Of a DNA stretch of 64,000 bases, positions 32,055-43,225 are shown piece by piece; position 1 is the stretch's first letter; the number at the start of each line of letters is the position of its first letter. The position numbers and the translations under genes are program-made. The notes beneath the pieces were generated by a model, which worked only from the letters and a program-made list of their open reading frames with translations, searched no databases and was not told the origin of the DNA. The DNA is from Synechococcus sp. WH 8020 (GTDB lineage: Bacteria > Cyanobacteriota > Cyanobacteriia > PCC-6307 > Cyanobiaceae): assembly GCF_001040845.1 (NCBI RefSeq), contig NZ_CP011941.1:1559676-1623675 (forward strand), in the 5' to 3' direction.

Positions 32055-35000
32055 ATGACAGTGACCGCCAGTAGCGGCAGCCCAAGGGTTTCCCCTCAGC
32101 TGTACGACACCCTGCCGCTCTCCAGTGTCCGTCAGGCTGAGCAACAGGACCGCTTTCCAGACGGTGGTGAGCTCGACACGTTGATCACGTTTTTCCGAAG
32201 TGGGAATGATCGACTTGACGCAGCGCGCCTCCTCGCAAGCAATGCTGAATCGATCGTTGCGCGTGCAGCCAATCGAATTTTTGTAGGCGGCACACCCCTC
32301 TCGTTTTTGGAGGAGCCGCTTAGCACTGGAGAATTGTCATCCAAAGACGTCACTCCATTAGCCGCTGATCAGGTTGCTTTTCAAGACTCAGTTCGTACCT
32401 TTACAGGCACTGAGTCCAGCCGTAACAAGGGCAATTTCCTAACCAGACTGCTCCAAGGCAACGACGATGGTGACGTACGCATCGTTTTGCCAACAGGGTT
32501 TACAGCCATCAGTGTGGCGAAATACGGCCCAGGGAACATGCGCAAATCTGTGCGCGATCTTGGATGGTTCCTTCGCTATGTCGGCTACGCCTTAGTAGCT
32601 GGAGACCCAAGCATTCTTGCTGTTAATACACGCGGCTTAAGGGACCTGCTTGAAAAGGGTTGTTCCCTTCTGGCAACGAACGTGGCCCTCCAAGAAATGC
32701 GTGCAGCATCTGCCGCCTTATTAAGAGATCGCCCTGAGGCCCGTCGTCTCACCATCGAATGCTTTGACGTCCTGCTCAAAGAGCTTGCGGTCCCATCACC
32801 TTCGACACGTCAGAAACTAGGTAGTTCCGTACGCCAGGGTCTTCAACTCCCTGCGATCTACGCGTTGGCAGCCGAAACGGCTCAGCGTTTTGAAATGCGT
32901 TCAGGACTTTCCGGCGCTGAGAAAGCGGAGATTGTTCGCGCTGCCTATAGGCAGGTGTTCGAACGGGACATCGCTAAGGGTTACTCGCAAACCCCTTGTG
33001 AAGTTGAAGCCAGCCAGCTCGTGCAGGGCAAATTATCCATGCGCGAATTCATTCGTGCACTAGGAAAAAGCAAGGAATACAGGACCCAGTTTTATGGCCG
33101 ATTCGTCAACAGCAGAGTCGTAGAACTTGCTTACAGACATTTTCTTGGCCGCGGAATCAGTTCCCTTGAAGAATTTCGAAAGGCCTTCTCGATCGTTAGC
33201 GATCAAGGCCTCAATGGTCTTGTCGATGTCTTGATTAACGGCGCGGAGTACGCCCAAACCTTCGGAGAGGAAACAGTTCCTTACCTCCGTGATCTCGGAG
33301 AAGAGGCACAGGAAAGTGCTGGCTGGGGTTCAAATCGCCGCCTCTTCCGATTTAGCGCCCCTTTTGAATCTGCACCTCAATACGTCACCCTCTATGCGGC
33401 CTATCGACAGCCCCTAGGAGACCAGCACGTCTACGGCGGTGGGAATGATCCAATCGGCAATCAATACGGAGCCATTTTCCCTTCAGCAACTGCATCAGTT
33501 TCCACCCGCCCAGCCCCCTTCGGATACGACACCCGTCGGCTACTGGTGAGTAACGGCCTGACCCAACCGGGTCAAATGGACAGTCCCCAGTTCCGCAGTA
33601 GCCGACCTCGCCGACTTGGACCCAAGATTGTGCGTCTTCAACAGATCGCAACTGGGGGTAACGCAATCCCACGCAGAGCTGGACAACCCAGCATCCGTGA
33701 AACTGAGTCCAGTACCCAAGCAGTGATTAAAGCTGTTTATGTGCAGGTTCTCGGGAATACTGGTTACGCCACCGAGAGAGTTGAAAGCGCCGAAAACAGA
33801 CTTGAGAACGGTGATATCAATCTGCGTGAATTCATTCGCCTCGTGGCAAGGTCGAGTCCATTCCGTCGTCGCTACTGGGAAGGCCTGTACATCGCCAAGG
33901 CCATCGAAGTCATGCACCGACGTCTGCTTGGTCGCCCCACATTTGGCCGCTGGGAAATCGACGCTCTATTCGACACCGCGGCGCGTCAGGGCTTTTATGG
34001 CGTAGTCGACGCTCTGATCAATGGTCCAGAGTTTTCAGAATGCTTCGGTGATGACACCGTTCCCTATGAACGCTTCATCACTCCAAAGGACCTCACCAGT
34101 CGACGTGCGCCGACATGGAAAGAGCAACTCAATCTTGAAGCCCAAATTGAGTTCAACCTAAGAGCACGCCCTGAACTTAAATCAGGGAACAGCTTCAAGA
34201 CCCCTGGTGACATAACCCCAAGGAATCTTCAGGCTCAATCGAGCAGCTCGATTGACAACTGGATCAAATCGGAACCACTCCGCAAAACTGATTCACGTGA
34301 AGAGTCCATTGCGCTGACCCAAGCTGGAAGCACTACAACCAGTGCAAAGCAACCCACTTGGGCAGGGAAAGTCAGCTTCAAAGGCTCAGCATCTCCAGAG
34401 GTGCCAGGTGCACGACTGAGTCGCGCTCTTGACAGTCAGAATGCAGCAGGCTTTGCCAGCAAAATAGGGATCTCATCTTGGATCGAGCTCAAGCCTCCTT
34501 TTACAGAAGACGAATTAAAATATGCAGTCGAAGAAACTTACCGACAACTGATTAATTTCATACCCTTTGATGATCAGAGACTTACAAGTGCTGAATCAAA
34601 ACTACGCAACTTAGATATCAATTTGGCGGAATTCATAGAAGCCGTCGCGATGAGCGATGCATTCCAGCAAAAGCTTTCGCGAATTGCCCCCCTACGGGTT
34701 GCACCTGCCGCAAGTCTTGCCCTCCTTGGGAAAACGGCTACTCCATCAGAGGTCGCAGAATTCCTGAAGACGCGAGCTGAAGAAGGGCAACGACAGGCCA
34801 TTAAGAACATGATGAAACGTCGCAACCCTGAAGACTGCAATCGCCTGCTCCAAGTCAAGCTCAGTTCTTTCTCTGGAAGGAAACCCTTCAGCAATTTGAA
34901 GAAGATGAGAGGAGAGCAAATCCTTGCTCCCACCCAGCTCACCACCGGCCCGCAGCTGGAAGCTTTAGTTCTTCCCTCTAAGGAAAACTTAGCCTCCCAA

Positions 35001-35624
35001 TCTGACTCAAATACAAGTCGATCCATCCGCAACCTCACTTTTACATCCTCAATTCTGGGGACGCAAAAGTATGGCTTAGCCAATGCCCTTCAAACGCAAG
35101 ACGCAAGTGGTTTCACACGTAGAGGCGGAATCTCCTCCTCCATTCAACTTAAGGCGCCGTTTAGCGAGGAAGAGCTACAAATAGCGATCGCAGAAACTTA
35201 CAGACAACTTCTAAATCGCATACCTCTCGATACTGAGCGCTTAATCACAGCTGAATCACAATTGCGCAACAAGGAAGTTGACCTCTCAGGATTTGTGAAA
35301 TCCGTAGCCCTGAGCGAAGCTTTTCAAAACCGCTTATCCAGCATGTCTCCTCTTCGCGCAGCAGCGGCGGCAGGACTTGCATTACTCGGCCGCGCGAGCA
35401 CACCAGCAGAAGTCTCGGAATTTTTAATCACCCGCGCACGAGACGGTCAACCTCAGGCCACTCTTGACTTGCTCAACAAAAGGAAGCAAGAAGAGGCAGA
35501 TGATGTCCCACAAATTAACGGCATGACCACTTCGGCAGGGCAAGACCAAGCCACAGTGATCCGCACGTCGATGCTTTACCGAGGCAACGCAGGACTTAAT
35601 CCACCCACAGACTCACCATTATGA
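32055..35624 (+). CDS. apcE: Phycobilisome core-membrane linker (anchor polypeptide LCM)
   Basis: Organises the allophycocyanin core, anchors the phycobilisome to the thylakoid and carries the terminal energy acceptor. The start MTVTASSGSPRVSPQLYDTLPL matches marine Synechococcus ApcE; an ATG 39 bases upstream is rejected. Of 1189 residues, about 20-240 form the phycobilin-binding domain with the bilin Cys near residue 203 (LLEKGCSLLATN). Full linker (Pfam00427-type) domains are at about 264-410 and 553-672. Two shorter, related modules at about 800-920 and 1020-1140 begin FTEDELKYAVEETYRQL and FSEEELQIAIAETYRQL. They lack the second half of the normal domain. ApcA and ApcB genes follow after a 584-base leader. 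Confidence 0.96.
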   Translation: MTVTASSGSPRVSPQLYDTLPLSSVRQAEQQDRFPDGGELDTLITFFRSGNDRLDAARLLASNAESIVARAANRIFVGGTPLSFLEEPLSTGELSSKDVTPLAADQVAFQDSVRTFTGTESSRNKGNFLTRLLQGNDDGDVRIVLPTGFTAISVAKYGPGNMRKSVRDLGWFLRYVGYALVAGDPSILAVNTRGLRDLLEKGCSLLATNVALQEMRAASAALLRDRPEARRLTIECFDVLLKELAVPSPSTRQKLGSSVRQGLQLPAIYALAAETAQRFEMRSGLSGAEKAEIVRAAYRQVFERDIAKGYSQTPCEVEASQLVQGKLSMREFIRALGKSKEYRTQFYGRFVNSRVVELAYRHFLGRGISSLEEFRKAFSIVSDQGLNGLVDVLINGAEYAQTFGEETVPYLRDLGEEAQESAGWGSNRRLFRFSAPFESAPQYVTLYAAYRQPLGDQHVYGGGNDPIGNQYGAIFPSATASVSTRPAPFGYDTRRLLVSNGLTQPGQMDSPQFRSSRPRRLGPKIVRLQQIATGGNAIPRRAGQPSIRETESSTQAVIKAVYVQVLGNTGYATERVESAENRLENGDINLREFIRLVARSSPFRRRYWEGLYIAKAIEVMHRRLLGRPTFGRWEIDALFDTAARQGFYGVVDALINGPEFSECFGDDTVPYERFITPKDLTSRRAPTWKEQLNLEAQIEFNLRARPELKSGNSFKTPGDITPRNLQAQSSSSIDNWIKSEPLRKTDSREESIALTQAGSTTTSAKQPTWAGKVSFKGSASPEVPGARLSRALDSQNAAGFASKIGISSWIELKPPFTEDELKYAVEETYRQLINFIPFDDQRLTSAESKLRNLDINLAEFIEAVAMSDAFQQKLSRIAPLRVAPAASLALLGKTATPSEVAEFLKTRAEEGQRQAIKNMMKRRNPEDCNRLLQVKLSSFSGRKPFSNLKKMRGEQILAPTQLTTGPQLEALVLPSKENLASQSDSNTSRSIRNLTFTSSILGTQKYGLANALQTQDASGFTRRGGISSSIQLKAPFSEEELQIAIAETYRQLLNRIPLDTERLITAESQLRNKEVDLSGFVKSVALSEAFQNRLSSMSPLRAAAAAGLALLGRASTPAEVSEFLITRARDGQPQATLDLLNKRKQEEADDVPQINGMTTSAGQDQATVIRTSMLYRGNAGLNPPTDSPL

Positions 35625-36122
35625 GTTTTCCTCATCGACCCAGGACATAGCCAAACAACAACCAGCAACTAACAGCGATTGGATACATTGACTAATTAAA
35701 CCCAAATAAGGAATATCTACCCCTAGCAGCAAAACAAACGCATAGAAATTCACAACAAACAAACAAATAAACATTACCCCTTCAAAGAAGGTGCTTGAAA
35801 ATCAATACTCTGACTCTCCAAAACGGAAGATCACAAGGCTTGAAACACGCGAAACAACCTTCTGCATTTCGCATTTGCGAATTGAGCAGTATCGCCCATG
35901 AACTTCTTAATACAAGGCGACTCGCAACCAGCTCAGCAGCAATGAAGATCTGTTACCGACTCAGAGGCGATTCTGACTGTTGAAGGAGAATAAAGAGGCG
36001 AAAGTTGGATACGGCTGACGCCACTTCCAACTTCTTCGAGAAAGGTCAACAGATACAACATCTGCACCCTTTTCGACCTGGATTCCCCGTCCAACCCCCA
36101 AGCAGCCCTTAAGCTGCTTACC

Positions 36123-36137
36123 GATCTCATTGAGATC
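36123..36137 (+). promoter_or_regulatory. Perfect inverted repeat in the apcA leader
   Basis: GATCTC-ATT-GAGATC, a 6-base-pair perfect dyad with a three-base spacer, 72 bases before the apcA start. It could be an operator half-site pair or a short RNA stem. Confidence 0.4.
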
Positions 36138-36168
36138 ACCAAATACACCCCACATTCACCGGCATATC

Positions 36169-36186
36169 GGCCTCCTTCGGGCGGCC
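36169..36186 (+). promoter_or_regulatory. UUCG-tetraloop hairpin ahead of apcA
   Basis: GGCCTCC-TTCG-GGCGGCC pairs over seven positions with one mismatch around a C(UUCG)G tetraloop, an exceptionally stable RNA loop. It ends 22 bases before the apcA ATG and just before the GAGG ribosome-binding site, and no T-run follows. It probably stabilises the mRNA 5' end or modulates translation; it is not a terminator. Confidence 0.5.
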
Positions 36187-36208
36187 GCTTGTTTCGAGGT
36201 AGAACTGC

Positions 36209-36694
36209 ATGAGCATCGTCTCCAACTCGATCATCAACGCGGACGCCGAAGCCCGCTATCTCAATCCTGGCGAATTGGACCAGATCAAGTCCTTTGTCAG
36301 TGGCGGACAACGCCGTTTGCGTGTCGCCCAGGTTCTCAGCGAGAGCCGTGAGCGCATCGTCAAAACAGCAGGTGGTCAGCTGTTCCAGAAACGTCCCGAT
36401 GTCATTTCCCCTGGTGGCAATGCCTACGGTCAAGAGATGACCGCAACCTGTTTGCGTGACATGGATTACTACCTCCGTCTTGTCACCTACGGAGTCGTTG
36501 CTGGCGATGTCACTCCGATCGAAGAGATTGGCGTGATTGGTGCCCGTGAGCTTTATCGCTCGCTCGGCACACCTCTTGAAGCCCTGGCTGAGTCAGTGCG
36601 CGAAATGAAATCAGTTGCCATGAGTATCCTCACAGGCTCAGATGCCGAAGAGGCTGGCTTCTATTTCGATTACGTGATCGGCGCTCTCGCCTGA
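36209..36694 (+). CDS. apcA: Allophycocyanin alpha subunit
   Basis: Phycobiliprotein of the phycobilisome core; binds one phycocyanobilin. The 161-residue product begins [18 protein letters not shown]. It has the chromophore Cys in [21 protein letters not shown], near residue 81, with the Asp that positions the bilin two residues on. Full length. apcB follows after 42 bases. GAGG lies about ten bases ahead of the start. Confidence 0.98.
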   Translation: MSIVSNSIINADAEARYLNPGELDQIKSFVSGGQRRLRVAQVLSESRERIVKTAGGQLFQKRPDVISPGGNAYGQEMTATCLRDMDYYLRLVTYGVVAGDVTPIEEIGVIGARELYRSLGTPLEALAESVREMKSVAMSILTGSDAEEAGFYFDYVIGALA

Positions 36695-36736
36695 ATCATC
36701 GGAATCACCAATCTTCCACGCCACTTCATCTGATCC

Positions 36737-37225
36737 ATGCAAGACGCGATCACCAACGTTATTAACAAGTCCGACGTTCAAGGCTTGTATTTGGACACCA
36801 CGTCCATGACCAGCCTCGAGCAGTATTTCACCAGTGGTGAGCTGAGAGTGAAAGCTGCAGCAACGATCAGTGCCAATGCTTCTTCAATCATTAAAGAAGC
36901 TGTAGCCAAATCCCTGCTGTACTCGGACATCACACGTCCAGGCGGCAACATGTACACCACGCGTCGCTACGCAGCTTGCATCCGCGACCTGGATTACTAC
37001 TTGCGCTATTCCACCTACGCGATGCTCGCTGGTGACACCTCCATCCTTGATGAGCGTGTTCTGAACGGCCTCAAAGAGACCTACAACTCCTTGGGAGTGC
37101 CGATCGGCGCAACCGTCCAGGCCATCCAAGCCATGAAAGAAGTCACCGCTTCCCTGGTCGGCCCTGATGCTGGCAAAGAGATGGGTGTCTACTTCGACTA
37201 CATCTGTTCTGGACTCGGCAACTGA
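36737..37225 (+). CDS. apcB: Allophycocyanin beta subunit
   Basis: Partner of ApcA in core trimers. The 162-residue product begins [20 protein letters not shown]. It has the bilin-binding Cys in [22 protein letters not shown], and the [18 protein letters not shown]-terminus. Its TGA overlaps the apcC ATG by one base. Confidence 0.98.
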   Translation: MQDAITNVINKSDVQGLYLDTTSMTSLEQYFTSGELRVKAAATISANASSIIKEAVAKSLLYSDITRPGGNMYTTRRYAACIRDLDYYLRYSTYAMLAGDTSILDERVLNGLKETYNSLGVPIGATVQAIQAMKEVTASLVGPDAGKEMGVYFDYICSGLGN

Positions 37226-37425
37226 TGCGTCTCTTCAAGGTCACAGCCTGCATCCCCTCACCTGAGAAGGTCCGTTCGCAGCGAGAGTTGCAGAACACTT
37301 TTTTCACCAAGTGGGTTCCCTACGAGAGCTGGTTCGCTGAACAACAGCGAATCCAGAAGCAAGGTGGCCGCATCATCAAAGTTGAACTTTGTACAGGTGG
37401 CCTTCAGGTCAACGTTGGGAATTAA
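37225..37425 (+). CDS. apcC: Phycobilisome small core linker LC
   Basis: The 66-residue linker (CpcD-type domain) caps allophycocyanin trimers in the core. It begins [19 protein letters not shown] and ends VELCTGGLQVNVGN, both typical. Coupled to apcB by a one-base overlap and followed by a terminator. Confidence 0.96.
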   Translation: MRLFKVTACIPSPEKVRSQRELQNTFFTKWVPYESWFAEQQRIQKQGGRIIKVELCTGGLQVNVGN

Positions 37426-37453
37426 TCACCAACGCGTTTCAATGCATCACATC

Positions 37454-37477
37454 AACCCGGCCTAGGTCGGGTTTTTT
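37454..37477 (+). terminator. Intrinsic terminator of apcA-apcB-apcC
   Basis: Stem AACCCG/CGGGTT with an eight-base loop (GCCTAGGT), running into six T, starting 29 bases after the apcC stop. Confidence 0.85.
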
Positions 37478-37546
37478 ATTGTTTTGGCTTGGCAAAACGT
37501 TCAGAGGGCGGCTCAATAGAAGCCGGACTCTTCATCTTTAGATCTC

Positions 37547-38791
37547 TTGAGCGACACCAGCGTGACCTCCAGAAGGAGCCGACCCACGCGGAAGGGGGCT
37601 CTTAAAAGCCCTAAGGATTCAGCATCCAATCCGCATGGATTCTGGCAACGTTTGTTACCTCTCAATTGGTCTCTTTGGCCAACAGAGGCAAGGCTGCTCC
37701 TGAGTCTCACTGCCATCTGGTGTGTTGCTGGATTATTGGTCTTGGCATCGGCGAGCTGGTGGGTTGCTGCTCGCGAACAGGGAGAAGGGGCTTACTACCT
37801 CAAACGCCAACTGGTCTGGATGGTGGCTAGCTGGAGCCTGATGACGTTCGTTGCGTCCACAACACTGAGACGTTGGCTCAAAATCGCCGGCCCTGGTCTC
37901 TGGATCGGCTGTCTGATGGTGGCTGCCACCTTGGTGATGGGCACCACGGTGAATGGAGCAAGTCGGTGGCTGGTGATTGGTCCTATCCAGATCCAACCAT
38001 CAGAGTTGATTAAACCGTTTGTGGTTCTTCAGGCTGCCAATCTCTTCGCCCATTGGAAGCGGAACGCACTCGATCAAAAGCTGCTCTGGCTATCAAGCTT
38101 CGCCATCCTCGTTCTGCTGATCCTCAAACAGCCGAATCTCAGTACAGCATCACTGATCGGTCTGTTGATCTGGTTAATGGCATTCTCTGCAGGGCTTCCC
38201 TTGCTTCAACTGTTTGGGACCGCACTAGCTGGAGGCATGCTCGGAATCAGCAGCATCCTGATTAATGAATACCAACGCATCAGGGTGATCTCGTTTCTGA
38301 ATCCTTGGAATGATCCCCAGGGTGATGGATATCAACTCATTCAAAGCCTGCTCGCGATTGGATCAGGTGGGATTTTTGGCCAGGGATTCGGCCTATCAAC
38401 CCAGAAACTGCAATATCTGCCCATCCAAAGCACAGATTTCATCTTCGCTGTCTATGCCGAAGAGTTCGGTTTCGTGGGGTCTGTGATGTTGCTGGTGTTT
38501 TTGATGCTGATGGGCTTCTTGGGGCTTCGTGTTGCTTTGCGCTGCCGAAGCAACCAGGCAAGGCTTACCGCCATTGGCTGTTCAACCCTTCTCGTAGGAC
38601 AGTCACTGATGAATATTGCCGTGGCCTCCGGAGCCATGCCCACAACAGGCCTCCCCCTTCCTCTGGTCAGCTACGGAGGAAATTCATTGCTCTCCAGCAT
38701 GGTGATTATTGGCTTATTAATCCGATGCTCACTCGAATCCACTGGCTTAATCGGTGGTCGCAGCCTCCGCGAGCAACAGCGCGGTGGATAA
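37547..38791 (+). CDS. ftsW: Cell division protein FtsW (SEDS family glycan polymerase)
   Basis: Membrane protein of the divisome that polymerises septal peptidoglycan. The product is up to 414 residues with about nine to ten helices. SEDS hallmarks are visible: GASRWLVIGPIQIQPSELIKP, LKQPNLSTASL, GDGYQLIQSLLAIGSGGIFGQGFG, TDFIFAVYAEEFGFVG and GLPLPLVSYGGNSLL. No ATG fits the N-terminus. The frame can start at TTG 37547 or GTG 37562, so the exact start is open. RodA is the alternative, but the motif set and the cytochrome-biogenesis neighbours match the usual cyanobacterial ftsW locus. Confidence 0.88.
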   Translation: MSDTSVTSRRSRPTRKGALKSPKDSASNPHGFWQRLLPLNWSLWPTEARLLLSLTAIWCVAGLLVLASASWWVAAREQGEGAYYLKRQLVWMVASWSLMTFVASTTLRRWLKIAGPGLWIGCLMVAATLVMGTTVNGASRWLVIGPIQIQPSELIKPFVVLQAANLFAHWKRNALDQKLLWLSSFAILVLLILKQPNLSTASLIGLLIWLMAFSAGLPLLQLFGTALAGGMLGISSILINEYQRIRVISFLNPWNDPQGDGYQLIQSLLAIGSGGIFGQGFGLSTQKLQYLPIQSTDFIFAVYAEEFGFVGSVMLLVFLMLMGFLGLRVALRCRSNQARLTAIGCSTLLVGQSLMNIAVASGAMPTTGLPLPLVSYGGNSLLSSMVIIGLLIRCSLESTGLIGGRSLREQQRGG

Positions 38792-38919
38792 GGTGAACTT
38801 GAATTGATCCCGGTCGCACCGGTACAACCATTTCCTCATTCGAGCTGGCACTGTCCGACCTTGCCCGCAACAGCGAGCAACTGCTCAACCATGCGCTACA
38901 GCAGCCTGGTCCAATCACT

Positions 38920-39549
38920 GTGGCTCTTGTCTTTGCAGGAGGAGCTTTAACAAGCCTGGGCCCCTGTTCCCTCTCTTTGCTACCTGTCACCCTCGCGTAC
39001 CTAGCCGGCTTCGAGAACAAGCAAAAACCTTGGCAACGCAGTCTTTCCTTTTGCGCTGGCATCGTGGGAGCCCTTGTTGTGCTTGGAAGCCTGAGTGGAT
39101 TGCTGGGCCGCATCTACGGTCAAGTTCCTGGTTTGGTACCAACCCTTGTTGCGGTCCTAGCAATGGTGATGGGGCTCAATCTTCTCGGCGTGGTTCGAAT
39201 CCCCCTTCCCGCAGGGCCAGACCCCATGCGTTGGACAAGCAAGGTGCCCGCCCCGCTAGCCCCTGTTGCGGCCGGATTAGCGTTTGGTCTCGCGGCTTCA
39301 CCCTGCACAACTCCGGTACTGGCTGTGCTACTTGGCTGGATTGCAAGCACGGGACGTCCCCTCCTCGGGGTGCTGATGCTCACAAGCTTCGGGATTGGTC
39401 AAGTCCTACCTCTCCTCCTTGCAGGCAACTTGGCAGCCTCACTACCACGGTTGCTGGCGTTACGGCCCATCGGCCGCTGGGTTCCTCCCATCAGTGGGGT
39501 GATCCTGTTTGCCACAGGCACGCTCACCTTGTTAGCGAGATTGACCTGA
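38920..39549 (+). CDS. ccdA: Cytochrome c biogenesis protein CcdA (thiol:disulfide transporter)
   Basis: Six-helix membrane protein that carries reducing equivalents across the thylakoid membrane for c-type cytochrome maturation (system II). The redox cysteines are in [11 protein letters not shown] and [11 protein letters not shown]. From the GTG at 38920 the product is 209 residues but begins inside the first helix. The frame stays open to 38803 and encodes an amphipathic segment of the kind other CcdA proteins have (FELALSDLARNSEQLL), yet no ATG, GTG or TTG lies there. The true start may therefore be a rare codon such as ATT at 38830. ccs1 follows four bases later. Confidence 0.88.
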   Translation: MALVFAGGALTSLGPCSLSLLPVTLAYLAGFENKQKPWQRSLSFCAGIVGALVVLGSLSGLLGRIYGQVPGLVPTLVAVLAMVMGLNLLGVVRIPLPAGPDPMRWTSKVPAPLAPVAAGLAFGLAASPCTTPVLAVLLGWIASTGRPLLGVLMLTSFGIGQVLPLLLAGNLAASLPRLLALRPIGRWVPPISGVILFATGTLTLLARLT

Positions 39550-39553
39550 TCTG

Positions 39554-40861
39554 ATGCCTGCACTGCGCCGACTCTTTGCCCTGCTCTCGGATCTTCGATT
39601 AGCGATCCTGCTCCTTCTGCTGATTGCGGGAGCAAGCGCCCTTGGGACCATTCTTCCCCAGAACGAAGCGCCTGATTTGTATCTCGAGCGATTCAATGCA
39701 GACCCATGGCTGGGAATGATCAATGGCGAACAGATGTTGCAACTGCAGTTGGACAGCATCTATTCCAGCGTGTGGTTTTTAAGCCTTTTGGCTTGGCTGG
39801 GATTGGCCTTGATCTTGTGCAGCTGGCGTCGTCAATGGCCAGCACTACTCGCCACGATGCGCTGGATTGACTACCGCCAACCCAGACAACTGAGCAAGTT
39901 GGCGTTGGCCGAATCAATTCACTGTTCCAACGGTGAGTCGGCCTTAGACACACTGAGTGAGCAACTCCAAAAGCAAGGCTGGCAGGTCCAAAGGCAAGAG
40001 GATCGCCTCGCGGCGCGGCGTGGCGTGATTGGCAAGGTTGGCCCCTTATTGGTCCACACCGGCTTGGTGCTGCTGCTAATCGGTGCTGCATGGGGAGCAC
40101 TTTCTGGAAACCGCTTGGAACGCTTCCTTGCGCCCGGCCGAGCTCTCGACCTGCTTGACCCATCTGGCAACAACCGGCTTTCGCTCACCCTCGAACGCTT
40201 CGCGATTGAGCGTGATCCGGCGGGACGCACCGAACAATTCCGATCAACCCTGAGACTTGATCCTCCAGGAGGGCCTTCAGAGCAGCGCATGATCAGCGTG
40301 AATCATCCGCTCCGCTATCGAGGGATGACTGTTTATCAAGCGGATTGGTCGCTAGCTGCGATCACCGTGCAGATCGGCAAGAGTCCTGAACTGCAATTAC
40401 CTCTCCGTAGTTTTCCCGAGCTCGGGGAACAAATTTGGGGTCTGGTGCTTCCCACACGGCCAGACGGATCCGAACCTGTGCTGATGAGCACAAGCAGTGA
40501 ACAGGGCCCTGTTCAGGTGTTCGATGCAGACGGATCTCTGCTGGGCAACCTGCGACCTGGCGGGGCATCCACTGAAATCAAAGGACTGCCCCTGAGAGTG
40601 GCCGACATCATGCCTGCCAGCGGACTGCTCCTTAAGCGTGACCCAGGTGTCCCTCTCGTTTATGCAGGTTTCGCGATCACACTGCTTGGCGGAGGCCTCA
40701 GCTTGATCGCAACCCGACAGCTCTGGGCCGTACTCGACCCGCCACCATTTCAGCCATCCAACAGACAGCTGCACATTGGCGGACTTTGCAATCGAAATCT
40801 CGCTGGCTTTGCGGCCGAATTGCCAATCCTGATCAGCAGGATTGACGGGTCCCGTGACTGA
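39554..40861 (+). CDS. ccs1: System II cytochrome c biogenesis protein Ccs1 (ResB-like)
   Basis: Membrane haem-handling partner of CcsA in c-type cytochrome assembly. The 435-residue product starts [19 protein letters not shown]. Membrane helices are near residues 12-33, 68-88 and 168-188, a large lumenal domain follows (~190-365), and a last helix is at 370-392. [13 protein letters not shown] and [18 protein letters not shown] are ResB-family blocks. It lies four bases after ccdA, whose product supplies reductant to the same pathway. Its 3' end overlaps convergent queF by 29 bases. Confidence 0.93.
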   Translation: MPALRRLFALLSDLRLAILLLLLIAGASALGTILPQNEAPDLYLERFNADPWLGMINGEQMLQLQLDSIYSSVWFLSLLAWLGLALILCSWRRQWPALLATMRWIDYRQPRQLSKLALAESIHCSNGESALDTLSEQLQKQGWQVQRQEDRLAARRGVIGKVGPLLVHTGLVLLLIGAAWGALSGNRLERFLAPGRALDLLDPSGNNRLSLTLERFAIERDPAGRTEQFRSTLRLDPPGGPSEQRMISVNHPLRYRGMTVYQADWSLAAITVQIGKSPELQLPLRSFPELGEQIWGLVLPTRPDGSEPVLMSTSSEQGPVQVFDADGSLLGNLRPGGASTEIKGLPLRVADIMPASGLLLKRDPGVPLVYAGFAITLLGGGLSLIATRQLWAVLDPPPFQPSNRQLHIGGLCNRNLAGFAAELPILISRIDGSRD

Positions 40862-41243
40862 CTCTTACAACCGTATGAACATTGCCACGAGGGTTGAAAT
40901 CAGCTTCGAGCTGCATCCAAACGGGGGCACAGGCCGCTACTAAATCATCAAGAATTTTGTTCGCCACCTCTTCATGGGAGATCGAAGTGTTGCGAAAGTG
41001 ATTGATATACAACTTGATCGCTTTCAGCTCGACCACTCGCGGTCCGGGCTGATAAATCAAGCGCAATACCGCGAAGTCCGGATAACCAGAAAAGGGGCAA
41101 AGGCAAGTAAATTCAGGCAATTCGATCGACACCTCATAGGGGCGCCCTGGCCTTGGGTTGTCGAAACAGATCAACTCCGCATTTGCAATAGCTCTTTCGC
41201 CATACAGCGGAGTTTTGGTGAGCTCAGTGCCGGGATTGTTCAT
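40833..41243 (-). CDS. queF: NADPH-dependent 7-cyano-7-deazaguanine reductase
   Basis: Reduces preQ0 to preQ1 in queuosine synthesis. The 136-residue unimodular (YkvM-type) form has the catalytic Cys in [16 protein letters not shown], and the family motif [20 protein letters not shown]. The last 29 bases overlap the ccs1 3' end on the opposite strand. Confidence 0.95.
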   Translation of the reverse strand: MNNPGTELTKTPLYGERAIANAELICFDNPRPGRPYEVSIELPEFTCLCPFSGYPDFAVLRLIYQPGPRVVELKAIKLYINHFRNTSISHEEVANKILDDLVAACAPVWMQLEADFNPRGNVHTVVRVSHGTRQSC

Positions 41244-41327
41244 CGAACGAATACGGAAAACTCCAGCGCCCGACCCTAAAGCCAGCCCTCCAAAACTGTT
41301 GAGTGGAGCTCAGCGCTGCTTGATTTG

Positions 41328-41341
41328 GTATCAACACGTAC
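41328..41341 (+). promoter_or_regulatory. NtcA-type binding box upstream of the 75-residue gene and glnB
   Basis: GTA-TCAACACG-TAC is a perfect GTAN8TAC, the consensus of the cyanobacterial nitrogen regulator NtcA, with the favoured flanking G and A (GGTA...TACA). TAATAG, a fair -10 element, starts 24 bases after the box, the spacing of class II NtcA promoters. It implies induction under nitrogen limitation of the small gene at 41394 and probably glnB. Confidence 0.75.
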
Positions 41342-41393
41342 AACCTATAAACAGGAAAGCAGGCCTAATAGGGGGGTGTTGGACTTGCTTGCA

Positions 41394-42798
<1,405 letters not shown>

Positions 42799-42896
42799 TT
42801 CGACATAAAAGCACCGTGAAACCGAAACAAATACCGGAGTTCCACCCGGAGTTCCGCAGACCTCCCTGAAGATCTTCGCAAGCCGCACGCAAGTCC

Positions 42897-43160
42897 GTGT
42901 CAGCCAACAACGTCTTCAACATCAAAAGCGGACGCCGCCAGTCCCTTCGAGCCAAATTTTGTCGCAAGTCCAGCGAGGCGTCGAACCGCGTACTTGAGCT
43001 ACTGGCCCCTGGGTCTTTTGTCACGCTCGACAATCACCCCCAAGATCTCCCTCCCTTTCAAGTCATTGAATGTCGTGGGGGCCTCTGCTGGGTGCGTCAG
43101 CAAGCCTGGGGACAGAACGTTCAGTGGGAAGTTGAGCATCGCCGCCTCACATCGGCTTAG
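42897..43160 (+). CDS. Conserved 87-residue protein, unknown function
   Basis: A GTG-initiated frame encodes a protein with a basic N-terminal third (NIKSGRRQSLRAKFCRKSS) and a compact C-terminal part (PGSFVTLDNHPQDLPPF, CRGGLCWVRQQAWG) suggestive of a small beta-barrel. No family is recognised. It lies between divergent tlyA and downstream purB, in purB orientation. The start could instead lie further in. Confidence 0.6.
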   Translation: MSANNVFNIKSGRRQSLRAKFCRKSSEASNRVLELLAPGSFVTLDNHPQDLPPFQVIECRGGLCWVRQQAWGQNVQWEVEHRRLTSA

Positions 43161-43225
43161 AGCTAATCGCAATGTCCAAGCCTTCAGCGCCATACATTGG
43201 TTGAGTTGTCGCCACGCGCTGGCCC

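Larger units (their letters stand above)
35625..36208 (+). other. Long untranslated leader/promoter region of apcA-apcB-apcC
   Basis: 584 bases with no credible gene: a 62-residue frame at 35795-35983 has no family-like features. The first 150 bases are AT-rich and include TTGACT at 35688-35693, a possible -35 element without a clear -10. The last 100 bases hold two inverted repeats listed separately. A long leader is plausible for one of the most strongly expressed operons of a phycobilisome-bearing cell. Confidence 0.5.

Noticed and set aside
35795-35983. 62-residue frame in the apcA leader
   Set aside because: Random-looking composition, weak start context and no neighbour coupling; better read as untranslated leader.
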